Source: a virus. Taken from it: 20,601 nucleotides of DNA. The notes under the pieces were generated by a model, which was given only the letters and a program-made list of their open reading frames with translations, was not told where the DNA came from and searched no databases. The stretch spans positions 1-20,601 of IMG/VR virus record IMGVR_UViG_3300013117_000058, one strand, 5' to 3'. Positions 13,201-20,601 of the stretch are shown here, piece by piece. Position 1 is the stretch's first letter; each line of letters opens with the position of its first letter. The position numbers were made by a program, and so were the translations under genes.

Positions 13201-16200
13201 CCTGCGAGAGTAGGACATATTGGTAGTGGTGGCAAGAATCCCGAAAATGCCCTCTATGATATGACCAATAGAATCATCCACGGAGAAGATGCTGGAAGGG
13301 CTGCTGTTAGAATATGGTCGGGTACTAGAAAAAGGATGGCTACCGAAGCTATATCATGGTGGAAGAAGGGCAATGAAACGCTTAAAAATATGGGGTTAGG
13401 TACTACTGAGGGGATTAATCAAAGGCTAACTAAAGAAGACAGTTACGATTTATTCAAAGCCCTGCACGGTGAAGGCAAAGTCCCTAAGAATCTAAAACCA
13501 GTTTATGATGATTTGAAGAAGATGCTCGACCAGGAGGCTTCAGATATGCTGGCATTCGACCCTAGTTTCTCAAGGGTAATGATGGCACATCCTGATTACT
13601 TCCCTAGAGGCTGGAAACCCCCCAAGGCAGAACAAGCGGGTAAATATAAGTTAGGTGCTAAACCGGGCTTTCTTAAACCGAGAGTAGACGCCACATTCAC
13701 AGAAATGGTCGAAGCTGGATGGGAACCTATATCATGGAATCCCTACGATATGGCAGCTTTAAGACGTGTTGCCGGTACTGAATACAGAGAGGGATGTATC
13801 CTGATTGACAGGTTGAAAACATTTGGCAAGGCTATTAATGAGAATGATGCACCGAGAGAGGGGTGGAGAGTTCCTAAAGTTGGTCCCGCATTTGAAGGCA
13901 AACCCTATGTCAGTACCGATGGCAAAGCCTACATGACACCTAAAGTAGCCGTGCCGAATAGAATTGCGGATATACTCGAAAGTACCTATGGGGTAGAGAT
14001 AGAGTTCCGTATCGCAGGCGTTAATGTATTTGGAGCGTTAAACGCCTTTGGTGCTTTTACAAAAAGAGCAAAGTTGTTCGGTTCTTTATTTCAGCACTGT
14101 GATTTCTTGACCAGAGATTATATAACAACGTTTACGCCTGAAGGAATAAGACATGGTGAGCCTTTAAAGTTTCCCGCACTGGCGGCTAAGGTTACATGGT
14201 CGGCACTTAGTCCTACTCATAGAGCTAATTTGGAAGCTCGTATTTTGTCAGGTGAGCCATTATATGAAGACTCTACTATAACACTCAAGATGATAGCTGA
14301 TTCAGGTTGGGAATTAGGTGCGGATGAAATGCTTATCCGCAGAGACGTGAGAGAGCAACTTGAATCAATAGTAAAGGAAACTAAGGGGTGGAAAACCTTT
14401 AAACCGATTGCAAATCGTTTAGATAGTATAGCTAAATTCTTTGAGGCAGGTTTATTCGATGGCGTATATAGAGAATCACAGGCGTATGCACTGGAGCACG
14501 TTATAGTACCGAGATTAAAAAGACTTCATCCAACATGGACTGACGAACAAATAGCAGGATCGGCTGCCGAGGAGGTAAATAAACAATTCAGTACATTACC
14601 TGTATGGCAGAGTGCATTACAACAGCCGGCAGTCAGAGCCATAGCAAGGACATTAATCTTCAGTTCAAACGAAACAGAGTCGTGGATAAGACAAGCTACC
14701 AGCGCAGTTAAAGGAGAGAATAAGCTATATTGGCAAGAATATGCAATATCTACCTTTGTTTCACTTGCTATAGCTGCTAACGCAATCAACCTTATATCTG
14801 AAGGCGAACCCTTACCGCCTGATAGATACTTACCGATAAAGCTTCATAGTCCTTATAGTCATATGCCCTGGGGTATAGCTTATAATGATAAATTCCTGTC
14901 ACCGCGACTACCCTGGAATGGTAGAAATGGTCAACCTATATACCTCGATATAGTGGGACAGGCTGATACATACCTTAGATGGATTCTTGACCCTGCTGGT
15001 GCTCTAACTGCCAGATATAATGTACTACCCAGAGCAGTAATGAATCAGATACAGGGGCGTGATTTCTGGGGTAGAGAACTAGAAAATATGGGAGAACGGT
15101 CAAGGCAGGCGGTTAATGACCTCTTTATGCCTATAGGTTTTGGCAATCTGGTGGAAGCGGGCAGGCTTATGTGGCCTGTAGTTGGCAATGTTATACCGGA
15201 ACAAGAGGGTAGAATAGGTATTGTAGGCTCACTAATACAGGCAACTGGTTTGAATGTGCGGTCTATAAAGACCAGGGATATGCTTGATAAGTATGCAAGG
15301 GAAAGTGGGCTAAAAAAGGCGGATGGCACACCGGTTACTCAGTGGTCAGACTTAGAACCTGCACAAAAGAAAAACTTTGGGAACAATACCGAACTACAGG
15401 AAGAAATGGGGTTGCGGGGAGATACAGCAGTAGAACGGAAGTACCCCGGTGCTAAAGCATTCGCCATACTCGATGAGTTAGACCAAGAGAGGATAACACG
15501 CGGTGATGCTTTAGTATCTGAGCTTGTAAGTGATTTGATTGGTGAGGAACGGGCAGAAGGCTTTGAATTCTCCAGGAGTTTCAGAGACGAAGTTACTAAA
15601 CTCAAAAGAGAAATAGCCAACAGAAAGTCACAGGTTGATAGGGACTTTGAGTTATTCAAGGATACGGGAAAACTACCGGAGGACCTCAATAAAAGAGCAT
15701 TAGTTGAATATTATAATATGTTCGATGAGTCAAAAAGACCATCCGGTGCTATTGATTGGGAATTCTTAAATCAGAAAGAGGAAGACCTGCGGAAAAAGTG
15801 GACACCTGAGCAAGAAGCCTTTGTAGACAGGAATACCGGGCTTACAGAGTGGGGTCCGTTGATGAAGGAATACATAGACAATCAAAAGGTGCTCAATGAT
15901 TCGGGCTATTGGGATGAAGAGGAACGGGACAGAAAGGCAATGCGTTACTTGAAGCCGGAAATTGAGGACATTCTCACCGGCAAGTTCTATAATTATAAAC
16001 CAATTTCTAAGGAATCTGAGAAATTAGGGCTTAAATGGCAAGATGTCTATAGGCAGATAGATACCTTTAAAGAGAAATATAACGAGATGTCAGATAGTGA
16101 CATTAATAACATTGTTCCCCCTGAAGGTATTTCCCAAGAACTGTGGAATAACATGAGCGTTAAAAACAAAAAAGGCGCTCTACTTGATATCTATAAAGAA

Positions 16201-17796
16201 TCATTATATGAGATAAACCCTGGCTTTTGGGAAGACGATAGAAAGAAATCCGCTTGGAGTACTATCGGTGACAAATTAAACTATAAGCATGGTGAGATAG
16301 TTGCCAATGAATTTGTGGAATACAGCAGAGCCGTAAAAGAACACGGAGCTAATAGCTGGCAGGCTTTACTTTACCGATACCGGAGTACAAAGTTAAATGC
16401 CTTTGGTATACAGGAGGGTACGTTTTCTACTGATGGATGGCATGAGTTAGATACTAGCCAAGTGCCAGTCTGGGAAATAAAAGAGACGTGGAATACCTTA
16501 ATTGAAGAAAGAGAAGCGTGGAAAGACCCTGACTCTGGCCCTGACATTTTTATTGCTGATGATGAGACAATGATACACCCTGAGACGGGTGAGACAGTCA
16601 ATAAAAGACGCTATACGTATGATAAACAATATAAAGATAACCCTGAGTATCGGGATGCCATGAGCAGAATGCAGGTGTATCAGTGGGGCAATGATACTGA
16701 GACGATGTTGAACGCCCATGTTGGATATAACCATGTAGTTGATGAATTCGGTGGTAACAGCCCGGAAGCTTACCTGCACCGATTCAAACATACTGATTAC
16801 AATAACTTCCGTACAAATAAAGATATTCCTGGTATGGAGGTACTCCAACCATTAGACGAAAAGAAAGTGCCATTGTGGGAATTGAAAGTGCAATGGAAAG
16901 AGGAGGAGGATTATTACGACAATAAAATACCGGAATTGTTTGCCGATATAAAGGATGAGGACAAACGCAATAAAGCTATACGGGAAAGGAGAGCACGTGA
17001 GTTGTCTACTAACGAGGATTACCGTAAGGGCAGGCGTGCTATAGAAGGCCTTGAAAAGGGTATATCAAGCAAATATATAGAGGATTATGTATCTCATTAT
17101 GAATTACCAACGAAGGGTTACGCTAGAGAACATAACTTAATTAAGAATATACATTTGGCAAACGAGATGAGGGATGCAGGGATTATCACAGAGATAACCC
17201 CTGCTAACGAATTGCCCGACCCAGAATATGACAGACTATACGCTGATAACAAAAACCGAATTGACGAGTTAGACGATATGACCGGGGACGAAAGGGATAG
17301 CGAACTTAAAAAGGATGTAAACCGTAATCTTGCTATGGTGTATTACAAGAGACAGGCTTACAAGGAGTTTATCCCCAAAGAGCACGTAACCGAATATGCC
17401 GAATATATGTATAAGTACGGGCTCCATAGTAAGCCTGATGATTGGCCGCCCGATGATAGGTGGTGGGAGCCTTACTGGTATCTGGATGAGCATAGGGGTT
17501 TATATAAGGCTATCAAGGAATCGAGGGAGTGGGAAGCAAAGGACTTTCGCAATATGCCGCCCCGGGAAGTGTGGAAACTGTACCTGGAGTATCTTGAAGA
17601 GCCTGACTACAACAAAAAGCAATTCAGGGCTGATAACAGGGACTTGGACGTGTGGGGACAAGGGGCTAAAAGCTGGGCCCCTATTGAGGACTGGGTAAGA
17701 CGCCAGGAGGAAAAGCACGGACTTCACGGGGAGAAACCGGAAGTGCCGGATTGGAAAAAGATGATTGAAGAGTGGCACAGAGCCGGTGTGAGATGA
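10231..17796 (+). CDS. Giant 2521-residue phage 'polyvalent'/internal virion protein
   Basis: Unbroken frame between portal and scaffold genes. ATG 10231 is used; ATG 10264 is an alternative. Visible architecture: acidic N-terminus (1-400); hydrophobic patch 411-430; helical and linker region with repeated AVVPETARA (556, 751) and (D/E)YPD(L/I) motifs (33, 735, 913, 937). A possible metallopeptidase-like domain spans 780-890 with EEIAH at 832-836 in place of HExxH. The core resembles LPD38-type polyvalent proteins (about 1010-1560), with HPDYFPRGW (1120-1128), a FLTRDYI block (1292-1298) and a hydrophobic helix 1503-1522. Long charged coiled-coil helices follow (1640-1980), then three repeat units starting at 1996, 2137 and 2261. 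Proteins of this kind are often packaged and injected with DNA; enzymatic activity here is unproven. Confidence 0.75.
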   Translation: MTFKRLERADRMKWHPMDIIARPKRREINIDEYPDLLRRQIEELEGKGLWSDFENLVRDEIPQPKLIPPETLHTEGIELDAGVQLEAGVSKAGELPPITLIDNGNRLILDYETGEFREASQSEYEMWELFYRDFPSIKPGTPGEMTLVEGVTPEKIQERQYGIGGDIEAVDAMEAARWQAQQGWDIGQDLAYIQAGQEYQMDMETAIKGLYPDTNYDNFARFVENHPDQFVQDIMDKGRTPETEALLSAIGVSPAEVYGVEPADVPYEKLPGQFTEGEHKEYYESQVRNIRSLYPQPPYTREQMKTDWYKEMRAEETKAWEDYQETLPGFEESFVGQVFEAFDNVFALLGLSTRSMFTDSVGVKAPELGDYYQQLKEGKITRTEYLQKVEQWHGRATEVKEQFRELPLWEQLLWEGPAIIIDMFPSMATLSLRGVTSLQAKMYEILLNKGLDQLIAKMSRGVQPARNPALQRALYRLFKGDRAEVAERATNNWLRRMGKDPNNTKIMKEAVEETMEELETLLLPAVTPGGTAVPGQVKPLAELIKAAEGVPKVTEAVVPETARALAGVEARLKRGLLSAQQISDFRVGTDKVVREGGKTYVVDTEGIRAKIQVQSDILTPDVVANINKLSPEQKTKMLEAVQSTPYLSDEGRAERLALLKEPTPPKVTPEVLVKPLAEKPTPKEVTKEPWEMTREEWIKEGRGNPELHKLIVEEKLKSQTPRTRNVVPPEVLKDYPDLVKPTATAEDITAAVVPETARAVTGVKAELGGEINATLREINATLPEGWRIEIGEIRIKPGMEEVATGKAMVDWLRKVIVVRDANVMRDNAVINEEIAHVRLEELPSETMKAAISEYEVAAKYEPIEIRSQYARREGFGGDYGKYLTDPSNVSPEIASVFRKYFPTKPVPEVLKDYPDLQTKAEVEEVVKEPPIEAMEEYPDITGADDLTISARQAGIDAFMDDASQEDMVASAKTALNAQSEAANLPPPNIPPARVGHIGSGGKNPENALYDMTNRIIHGEDAGRAAVRIWSGTRKRMATEAISWWKKGNETLKNMGLGTTEGINQRLTKEDSYDLFKALHGEGKVPKNLKPVYDDLKKMLDQEASDMLAFDPSFSRVMMAHPDYFPRGWKPPKAEQAGKYKLGAKPGFLKPRVDATFTEMVEAGWEPISWNPYDMAALRRVAGTEYREGCILIDRLKTFGKAINENDAPREGWRVPKVGPAFEGKPYVSTDGKAYMTPKVAVPNRIADILESTYGVEIEFRIAGVNVFGALNAFGAFTKRAKLFGSLFQHCDFLTRDYITTFTPEGIRHGEPLKFPALAAKVTWSALSPTHRANLEARILSGEPLYEDSTITLKMIADSGWELGADEMLIRRDVREQLESIVKETKGWKTFKPIANRLDSIAKFFEAGLFDGVYRESQAYALEHVIVPRLKRLHPTWTDEQIAGSAAEEVNKQFSTLPVWQSALQQPAVRAIARTLIFSSNETESWIRQATSAVKGENKLYWQEYAISTFVSLAIAANAINLISEGEPLPPDRYLPIKLHSPYSHMPWGIAYNDKFLSPRLPWNGRNGQPIYLDIVGQADTYLRWILDPAGALTARYNVLPRAVMNQIQGRDFWGRELENMGERSRQAVNDLFMPIGFGNLVEAGRLMWPVVGNVIPEQEGRIGIVGSLIQATGLNVRSIKTRDMLDKYARESGLKKADGTPVTQWSDLEPAQKKNFGNNTELQEEMGLRGDTAVERKYPGAKAFAILDELDQERITRGDALVSELVSDLIGEERAEGFEFSRSFRDEVTKLKREIANRKSQVDRDFELFKDTGKLPEDLNKRALVEYYNMFDESKRPSGAIDWEFLNQKEEDLRKKWTPEQEAFVDRNTGLTEWGPLMKEYIDNQKVLNDSGYWDEEERDRKAMRYLKPEIEDILTGKFYNYKPISKESEKLGLKWQDVYRQIDTFKEKYNEMSDSDINNIVPPEGISQELWNNMSVKNKKGALLDIYKESLYEINPGFWEDDRKKSAWSTIGDKLNYKHGEIVANEFVEYSRAVKEHGANSWQALLYRYRSTKLNAFGIQEGTFSTDGWHELDTSQVPVWEIKETWNTLIEEREAWKDPDSGPDIFIADDETMIHPETGETVNKRRYTYDKQYKDNPEYRDAMSRMQVYQWGNDTETMLNAHVGYNHVVDEFGGNSPEAYLHRFKHTDYNNFRTNKDIPGMEVLQPLDEKKVPLWELKVQWKEEEDYYDNKIPELFADIKDEDKRNKAIRERRARELSTNEDYRKGRRAIEGLEKGISSKYIEDYVSHYELPTKGYAREHNLIKNIHLANEMRDAGIITEITPANELPDPEYDRLYADNKNRIDELDDMTGDERDSELKKDVNRNLAMVYYKRQAYKEFIPKEHVTEYAEYMYKYGLHSKPDDWPPDDRWWEPYWYLDEHRGLYKAIKESREWEAKDFRNMPPREVWKLYLEYLEEPDYNKKQFRADNRDLDVWGQGAKSWAPIEDWVRRQEEKHGLHGEKPEVPDWKKMIEEWHRAGVR
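11896..12507. repeat. 27-bp identical direct repeat inside the giant gene
   Basis: Bases 11896-11922 and 12481-12507 are identical and both encode AVVPETARA in the same frame (offset 585 bases). The following residues remain similar (LAGVEARL against VTGVKAEL), showing a short duplicated module in the linker region. Confidence 0.8.
12538..12579. repeat. 21-bp tandem repeat inside the giant gene
   Basis: Two adjacent 21-base units (12538-12558 and 12559-12579) differ at a single base and encode EINATLR and EINATLP. This is a recent slippage-type duplication at the start of the putative zincin-like segment. Confidence 0.85.
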
Positions 17797-17925
17797 TGAT
17801 ATGAACATAGTGATGTAAATTGGAGAACAGACCGGGTAATACTCCGAAATACTGGGATATAGCACAGGAATTAGATGACTTGTTTGTAATGATAATGACT
17901 TAACAACTAGATAAGAGATACCCGC

Positions 17926-17958
17926 AGCCCACGTCAAATATTAAGGCGTGGGCTTTTT
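17926..17958 (+). terminator. Rho-independent terminator after the giant gene
   Basis: AGCCCACG (17926-17933) pairs with CGTGGGCT (17947-17954) around a 13-base loop, followed by TTTTTATT. It separates the giant gene from the scaffold and capsid genes and may set lower levels of upstream message relative to capsid. The gap 17797-17925 has no convincing gene. No separate promoter for the capsid genes is clear. Confidence 0.8.
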
Positions 17959-17986
17959 ATTACCAAATCTCAGGAGGATTAATAAC

Positions 17987-18679
17987 ATGGACGAAACCAA
18001 CGAGACCACTCAGGACGAAACCAACGCAGCTACTCAGGATTCAAGTAATTCTGCGGGCAATGCTGGCGGTTCTGGTGATGGAGATGGCAGTTCAAAGGAA
18101 ACACCCCGAATGTTTAACGAGGAGGAGCACAGGAAACTTTTAAGTGACGCTTTATCTAAGGCTGGTATGTCTAAAAAGGAATTAGAGACTCGTGAGACCA
18201 AACTTACCGATGATCAAAAGAAGTTTCAGGACACTATGGATTCCTGGTTATCAGCCGAAGCCGAGGCAGCGAAAGAAGACCCGGACGAGCTTGACGTAAT
18301 TACCCGACAAAAGAATTTACGGACAAGACTCACAACCGTTGGAACAAGGGAAAAAGACGCTGACCGGCGAGAAGAGGCTGTCAGGGACAGAGAGACCAAA
18401 GCCGATGAAAAAGAGGCCGAACATCTCTTAGCTGATGTTGCCAAAGAGAAGGGTATCAAAACCGAGGACTTGAAAGCAAAAGTAGAGGAATACAAAATTA
18501 CCGGCAAGGAACAGATTGAATCCGTAGCCGACATGATTAAAAGCTCTACAACAACAAAAGTCGAGGCTCCTTCAGGTAAGACGGTAGGGGGGAAAACAGA
18601 TTATACATCCGTACAATTCGGAGACAACGCCCCCAGTGCTAAAGAAATGATAAAAGCGGGGGCAAAGAAAAAAGAATAA
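17987..18679 (+). CDS. Capsid scaffolding protein
   Basis: 230 residues from ATG 17987, which has CAGGAGGA upstream; a GTG further up lies inside the terminator and was rejected. It would direct procapsid assembly and then leave. Features: acidic, low-complexity N-terminus (MDETNETTQDETN, then a glycine/serine stretch), a long charged helical coiled-coil (residues 45-170, with repeated E/K/R/D heptads such as REKDADRREEAVRDRETKAD), and a small basic C-terminus (IKAGAKKKE) of the sort that binds coat protein. It directly precedes the major capsid gene, as scaffolds normally do. The assignment is from composition and position. Confidence 0.75.
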   Translation: MDETNETTQDETNAATQDSSNSAGNAGGSGDGDGSSKETPRMFNEEEHRKLLSDALSKAGMSKKELETRETKLTDDQKKFQDTMDSWLSAEAEAAKEDPDELDVITRQKNLRTRLTTVGTREKDADRREEAVRDRETKADEKEAEHLLADVAKEKGIKTEDLKAKVEEYKITGKEQIESVADMIKSSTTTKVEAPSGKTVGGKTDYTSVQFGDNAPSAKEMIKAGAKKKE

Positions 18680-18691
18680 GCGAGGTAAAAC

Positions 18692-19714
18692 ATGAGCACT
18701 TCATTAGCTGAATATAAATATCTCGGACCAGAGGCAGAGATTCGGGCAGGCGTAGCTAAAACTATCGTAACCGAATCGCCCTGGCTGAGAGAAATGCCAT
18801 TTATAGAAATCAATAACGATACATCCCGGTACAAGATGGAGAATGAGGCTGCTGCTGCCGATACCTATGAGGTCGGTGATACATGGGTGGAAGGCGCACC
18901 GACATGGGAATACAGGGACGCACCGCTGGCTATCCTGGGCGGCGATGCCGATGTGGACAACTTCGGTAATCAGGCAGCCGGTCCCGAAGATGCGATGGCA
19001 GTGGTTATCGAACTGAAAGCCAAAGCCGTAGCACAGTGGTTTGAAACGCTTGCTATCTTAGGGCAAACCACTGCCGTATCTACATACAGCGCAGCAAAGA
19101 ACTTTAAGGGGCTGTTAAGGCTGCTCTGTGAATGTGAATCATCTACGGCTACCGACCTGGACGGCGCTCTTTATTCCGCCATCGGCAGTGCCAACAATGC
19201 ACAGGTTATACAGGCTGCTTCCGGCGCATCCGGCACACTGACACTGGATATGGTGGACGTGCTGGTTGACCTGGTTAAACCAAAGGCAACACATATCATT
19301 CTCAACAGGCTGATGCGGAGGAAACTACAATCACTGGCCAGGGCTGCGGGAAACAACCTTGAACACGATAAAGGTGTATTGGGATTCCCTGTAACCAGAT
19401 ACGGTGATTACATTGTGCTGGTAGACGACAGCACTCCGGTCAACTTCCCTGACCCTTCCACACTGGTAAGCGCACCGGCTTCCTACACACCTTCTACTGC
19501 CGTAGCTGCCGCTAATGATACCTCTCCTATCTTTGCCGTCCGCTTTGGAGAAGACGGACTGGTGGGGATTAATGGGGTTGGAATGATTCAGACCGAACGG
19601 TTTGAAAAGCTGGAAACCAAAGATGCTAAGAGGACTCGTATTAAGTTCTATGCCGGTATGAGGCTGACCAATAAAAGGGCGGCTGCCGGGCTCTTCAGCG
19701 CAACTTCCAGTTAA
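18692..19714 (+). CDS. Major capsid protein (HK97-like fold)
   Basis: 340 residues, with GAGG before ATG 18692. The N-terminal block VAKTIVTESPWLREMPFIEI and the following YKMENEAAAADTYEVGDTW with WVEGAP fit the common family of coat proteins that begin with a '...ExS.lL..lPF..i.g....Y' pattern. Later KPKATHIILNRLMRRKLQSL matches the A-domain/spine helix region, and IFAVRFGEDGLVGINGVGM with a C-terminal KFYAGM strand matches the closing P-domain. There is no visible N-terminal delta domain or protease gene, which agrees with a separate scaffold protein. It would form the icosahedral shell. Confidence 0.85.
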   Translation: MSTSLAEYKYLGPEAEIRAGVAKTIVTESPWLREMPFIEINNDTSRYKMENEAAAADTYEVGDTWVEGAPTWEYRDAPLAILGGDADVDNFGNQAAGPEDAMAVVIELKAKAVAQWFETLAILGQTTAVSTYSAAKNFKGLLRLLCECESSTATDLDGALYSAIGSANNAQVIQAASGASGTLTLDMVDVLVDLVKPKATHIILNRLMRRKLQSLARAAGNNLEHDKGVLGFPVTRYGDYIVLVDDSTPVNFPDPSTLVSAPASYTPSTAVAAANDTSPIFAVRFGEDGLVGINGVGMIQTERFEKLETKDAKRTRIKFYAGMRLTNKRAAAGLFSATSS

Positions 19715-19751
19715 ACCGAAATAAGTAAATAAACAAGCGAGGTAATAAATC

Positions 19752-20228
19752 ATGGCAAATCCAACTGCTGTTTCAAAACCTGCTGTATTCACACAGCAAG
19801 GCAATCAAGGCGCACTCCGGGACTTCTGGATTAAAATACCTGACCTGTCTGCTGCCGCTGATTGCGATTCATCGTCCCAAATCTACTACACCCTGAATCC
19901 GAAATATATGGACTTGGTGATAGTAGAAGCGATAGCCAACATAACCACACTGGACGCCCAGGACGGCGATATTGACATCGGGCTGGCAGATGACGCTGAT
20001 GGAACCAACAAGGGAGTTGAAATCTGCGATAGCCTGGTCAACAGCGCCACAGGCGCATTGTCATTACTGGCTACCGAGGAGATAACCGGTGCATCACGAC
20101 CTATCTGGAAAGCCAGTGGGACATCTACCGACTCATATATAAGCATCTGGCAAAACGGTGATGCTGATGTGAGTGCGCTGGTGTGGCACCTGTTCTTACG
20201 GGTAATCCCACTAGCCGATATGGACTAA
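19752..20228 (+). CDS. Probable capsid decoration/accessory head protein
   Basis: 158 residues, with GAGGTAA before ATG 19752. It is beta-rich, with many serine, threonine, alanine and aspartate residues, and without signal peptide or membrane helix: DIDIGLADDADGTNKGVEIC and similar strands, closing with ISIWQNGDADVSALVWHLFL. It lies 37 bases downstream of the major capsid gene. Proteins in this slot usually decorate or stabilise the shell. I recognise no specific family, so the role is positional. Confidence 0.55.
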   Translation: MANPTAVSKPAVFTQQGNQGALRDFWIKIPDLSAAADCDSSSQIYYTLNPKYMDLVIVEAIANITTLDAQDGDIDIGLADDADGTNKGVEICDSLVNSATGALSLLATEEITGASRPIWKASGTSTDSYISIWQNGDADVSALVWHLFLRVIPLADMD

Positions 20229-20243
20229 ATAAAAGGAGGCGAT

Positions 20244-20492
20244 ATGTTAATACCTGAAGTATCAATTACGGATTTCCGCAAACTCAAGGCAAGAAAGATA
20301 AAGAAACTGAAGTCCTGCAATGTTATGGCTGATGGCGAAGTGTTATTTATTGCCATCATACCGCCTGAAAATGGCGGAATTTCTATAACAGACAATATCA
20401 GGACACAGGGTGAATATCTTGGCATGAGGGGCAATACCGTTGGCGGTAAGACCATCGAGGAATTGAAGGAGGCTGCCGATGCCCTTGTATGA
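20244..20492 (+). CDS. Small phage protein in the head operon, unknown
   Basis: 82 residues, with AAAGGAGG seven bases before ATG 20244. A basic helix (FRKLKARKIKKLKSC) is followed by beta strands (GEVLFIAIIPPENGGISIT) and a C-terminal helix. Fourteen bases overlap with the following zinc-ribbon gene, whose ribosome binding site lies within its end. Function is not apparent. Confidence 0.6.
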   Translation: MLIPEVSITDFRKLKARKIKKLKSCNVMADGEVLFIAIIPPENGGISITDNIRTQGEYLGMRGNTVGGKTIEELKEAADALV

Positions 20493-20601
20493 ATATGAGT
20501 GCCCTGAATGCGGTGTCTTTGAGCAAAGGAACACCGTAGAGAAAAGGGGGGAAGCATATTGCCCGAACTGCGGACGTTTATCTGAGAAGAAAATGTCCGT
20601 T
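20479..20601 (+). CDS. FmdB-type zinc-ribbon protein (3' truncated by window end)
   Basis: 41 codons visible from ATG 20479, with AAGGAGG at 20466-20472. The start MPLYEYECPECG, followed by YCPNCGRL, is the signature of the FmdB-type putative regulatory zinc ribbon: two CxxC pairs (C8/C11 and C28/C31) binding one zinc. Such small proteins are frequent in phage structural operons, but their role there is not established. The frame is still open at the right edge. Confidence 0.75.
   Translation, partial: MPLYEYECPECGVFEQRNTVEKRGEAYCPNCGRLSEKKMSV

Noticed and set aside
10231-17796. Giant protein as an N4-type virion RNA polymerase
   Set aside because: Length and position invite the idea, but I find none of the expected polymerase catalytic motifs, and the LPD38-like core points elsewhere.
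17820-17903. 27-codon TTG-start frame containing NTPKYWDIAQELDD between giant gene and terminator
   Set aside because: Protein-like composition, but TTG start without a ribosome binding site and too short to support; possibly a remnant.
17500-17937. 145-residue frame on the - strand
   Set aside because: Lies antisense to the giant gene and terminator, with no ribosome binding site or family pattern; a shadow of a real gene.
19331-19804. 157-residue frame on the - strand
   Set aside because: Antisense to the major capsid gene; composition and lack of a start signal indicate a shadow.
1-20601. tRNA genes, CRISPR arrays, insertion sequences
   Set aside because: No cloverleaf-like segment with a TTCGA-type arm, no spaced palindromic repeat array, and no transposase or terminal inverted repeats seen.

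Overview
The window is one continuous block of a tailed double-stranded DNA phage or prophage genome (Caudoviricetes-like). Every gene I can support is on the + strand. Genes are tightly packed, often with TAATG-type or longer overlaps, and most starts carry a strong AGGAGG-type ribosome binding site. The head genes follow the classic order: small terminase, large terminase, portal, giant protein, scaffold, major capsid protein. The host cannot be fixed from sequence. The AGGAGG-rich starts indicate a bacterial host. There is no tRNA, rRNA, CRISPR array, integrase or lysis gene in view, and both ends cut through genes.

Bases 1-6224 are the early region. It starts with the tail of an unknown gene, a coiled-coil protein and a RecT/Red-beta type annealing protein that has an in-frame zinc-ribbon extension. 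Next come an ASCH-like protein, several very small unrecognised genes, a short helix-turn-helix protein and what looks like the stump of a DNA methyltransferase. The replication initiator (3932-4750) joins a lambda-O-type N-terminal domain to a DnaA domain I-like C-terminus. Between the two, inside the gene, lie five 17-bp palindromic iterons and an AT-rich stretch. This is the layout of the lambda origin and is the clearest system in the window. A VRR-NUC nuclease, a possible late regulator and a small Cro/CI-type helix-turn-helix protein (possibly frameshifted) follow.

Bases 6225-6423 are the early/late boundary. They hold an imperfect dyad, an extended -10 promoter, a rho-independent terminator starting about 10 nt after the predicted transcription start, and a very stable 12-bp GC-rich hairpin just before the terminase genes. 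This could be an antitermination-controlled late promoter, a packaging site, or simply the end of the early operon.

Bases 6424-20601 are the packaging and head module. Between portal and scaffold lie a fragment resembling the C-terminal tail of large serine recombinases, a 45-residue protein, and a 2521-residue giant protein. The 45-residue protein and the giant protein share a 42-bp duplicated segment. The giant protein looks like a phage 'polyvalent' or ejected internal virion protein: it has an LPD38-like core, a possible degenerate zincin domain, repeated short motifs and three C-terminal repeat units. A terminator separates it from scaffold and major capsid genes, which are followed by a probable accessory capsid protein, a small unknown protein and a truncated FmdB-type zinc-ribbon gene.

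Expected flow: the annealing protein, initiator and nuclease replicate and recombine the genome; the small regulators control the switch at 6.2-6.4 kb; the terminase, portal and capsid proteins build and fill the head; the giant protein is probably packaged in, or attached to, the virion.
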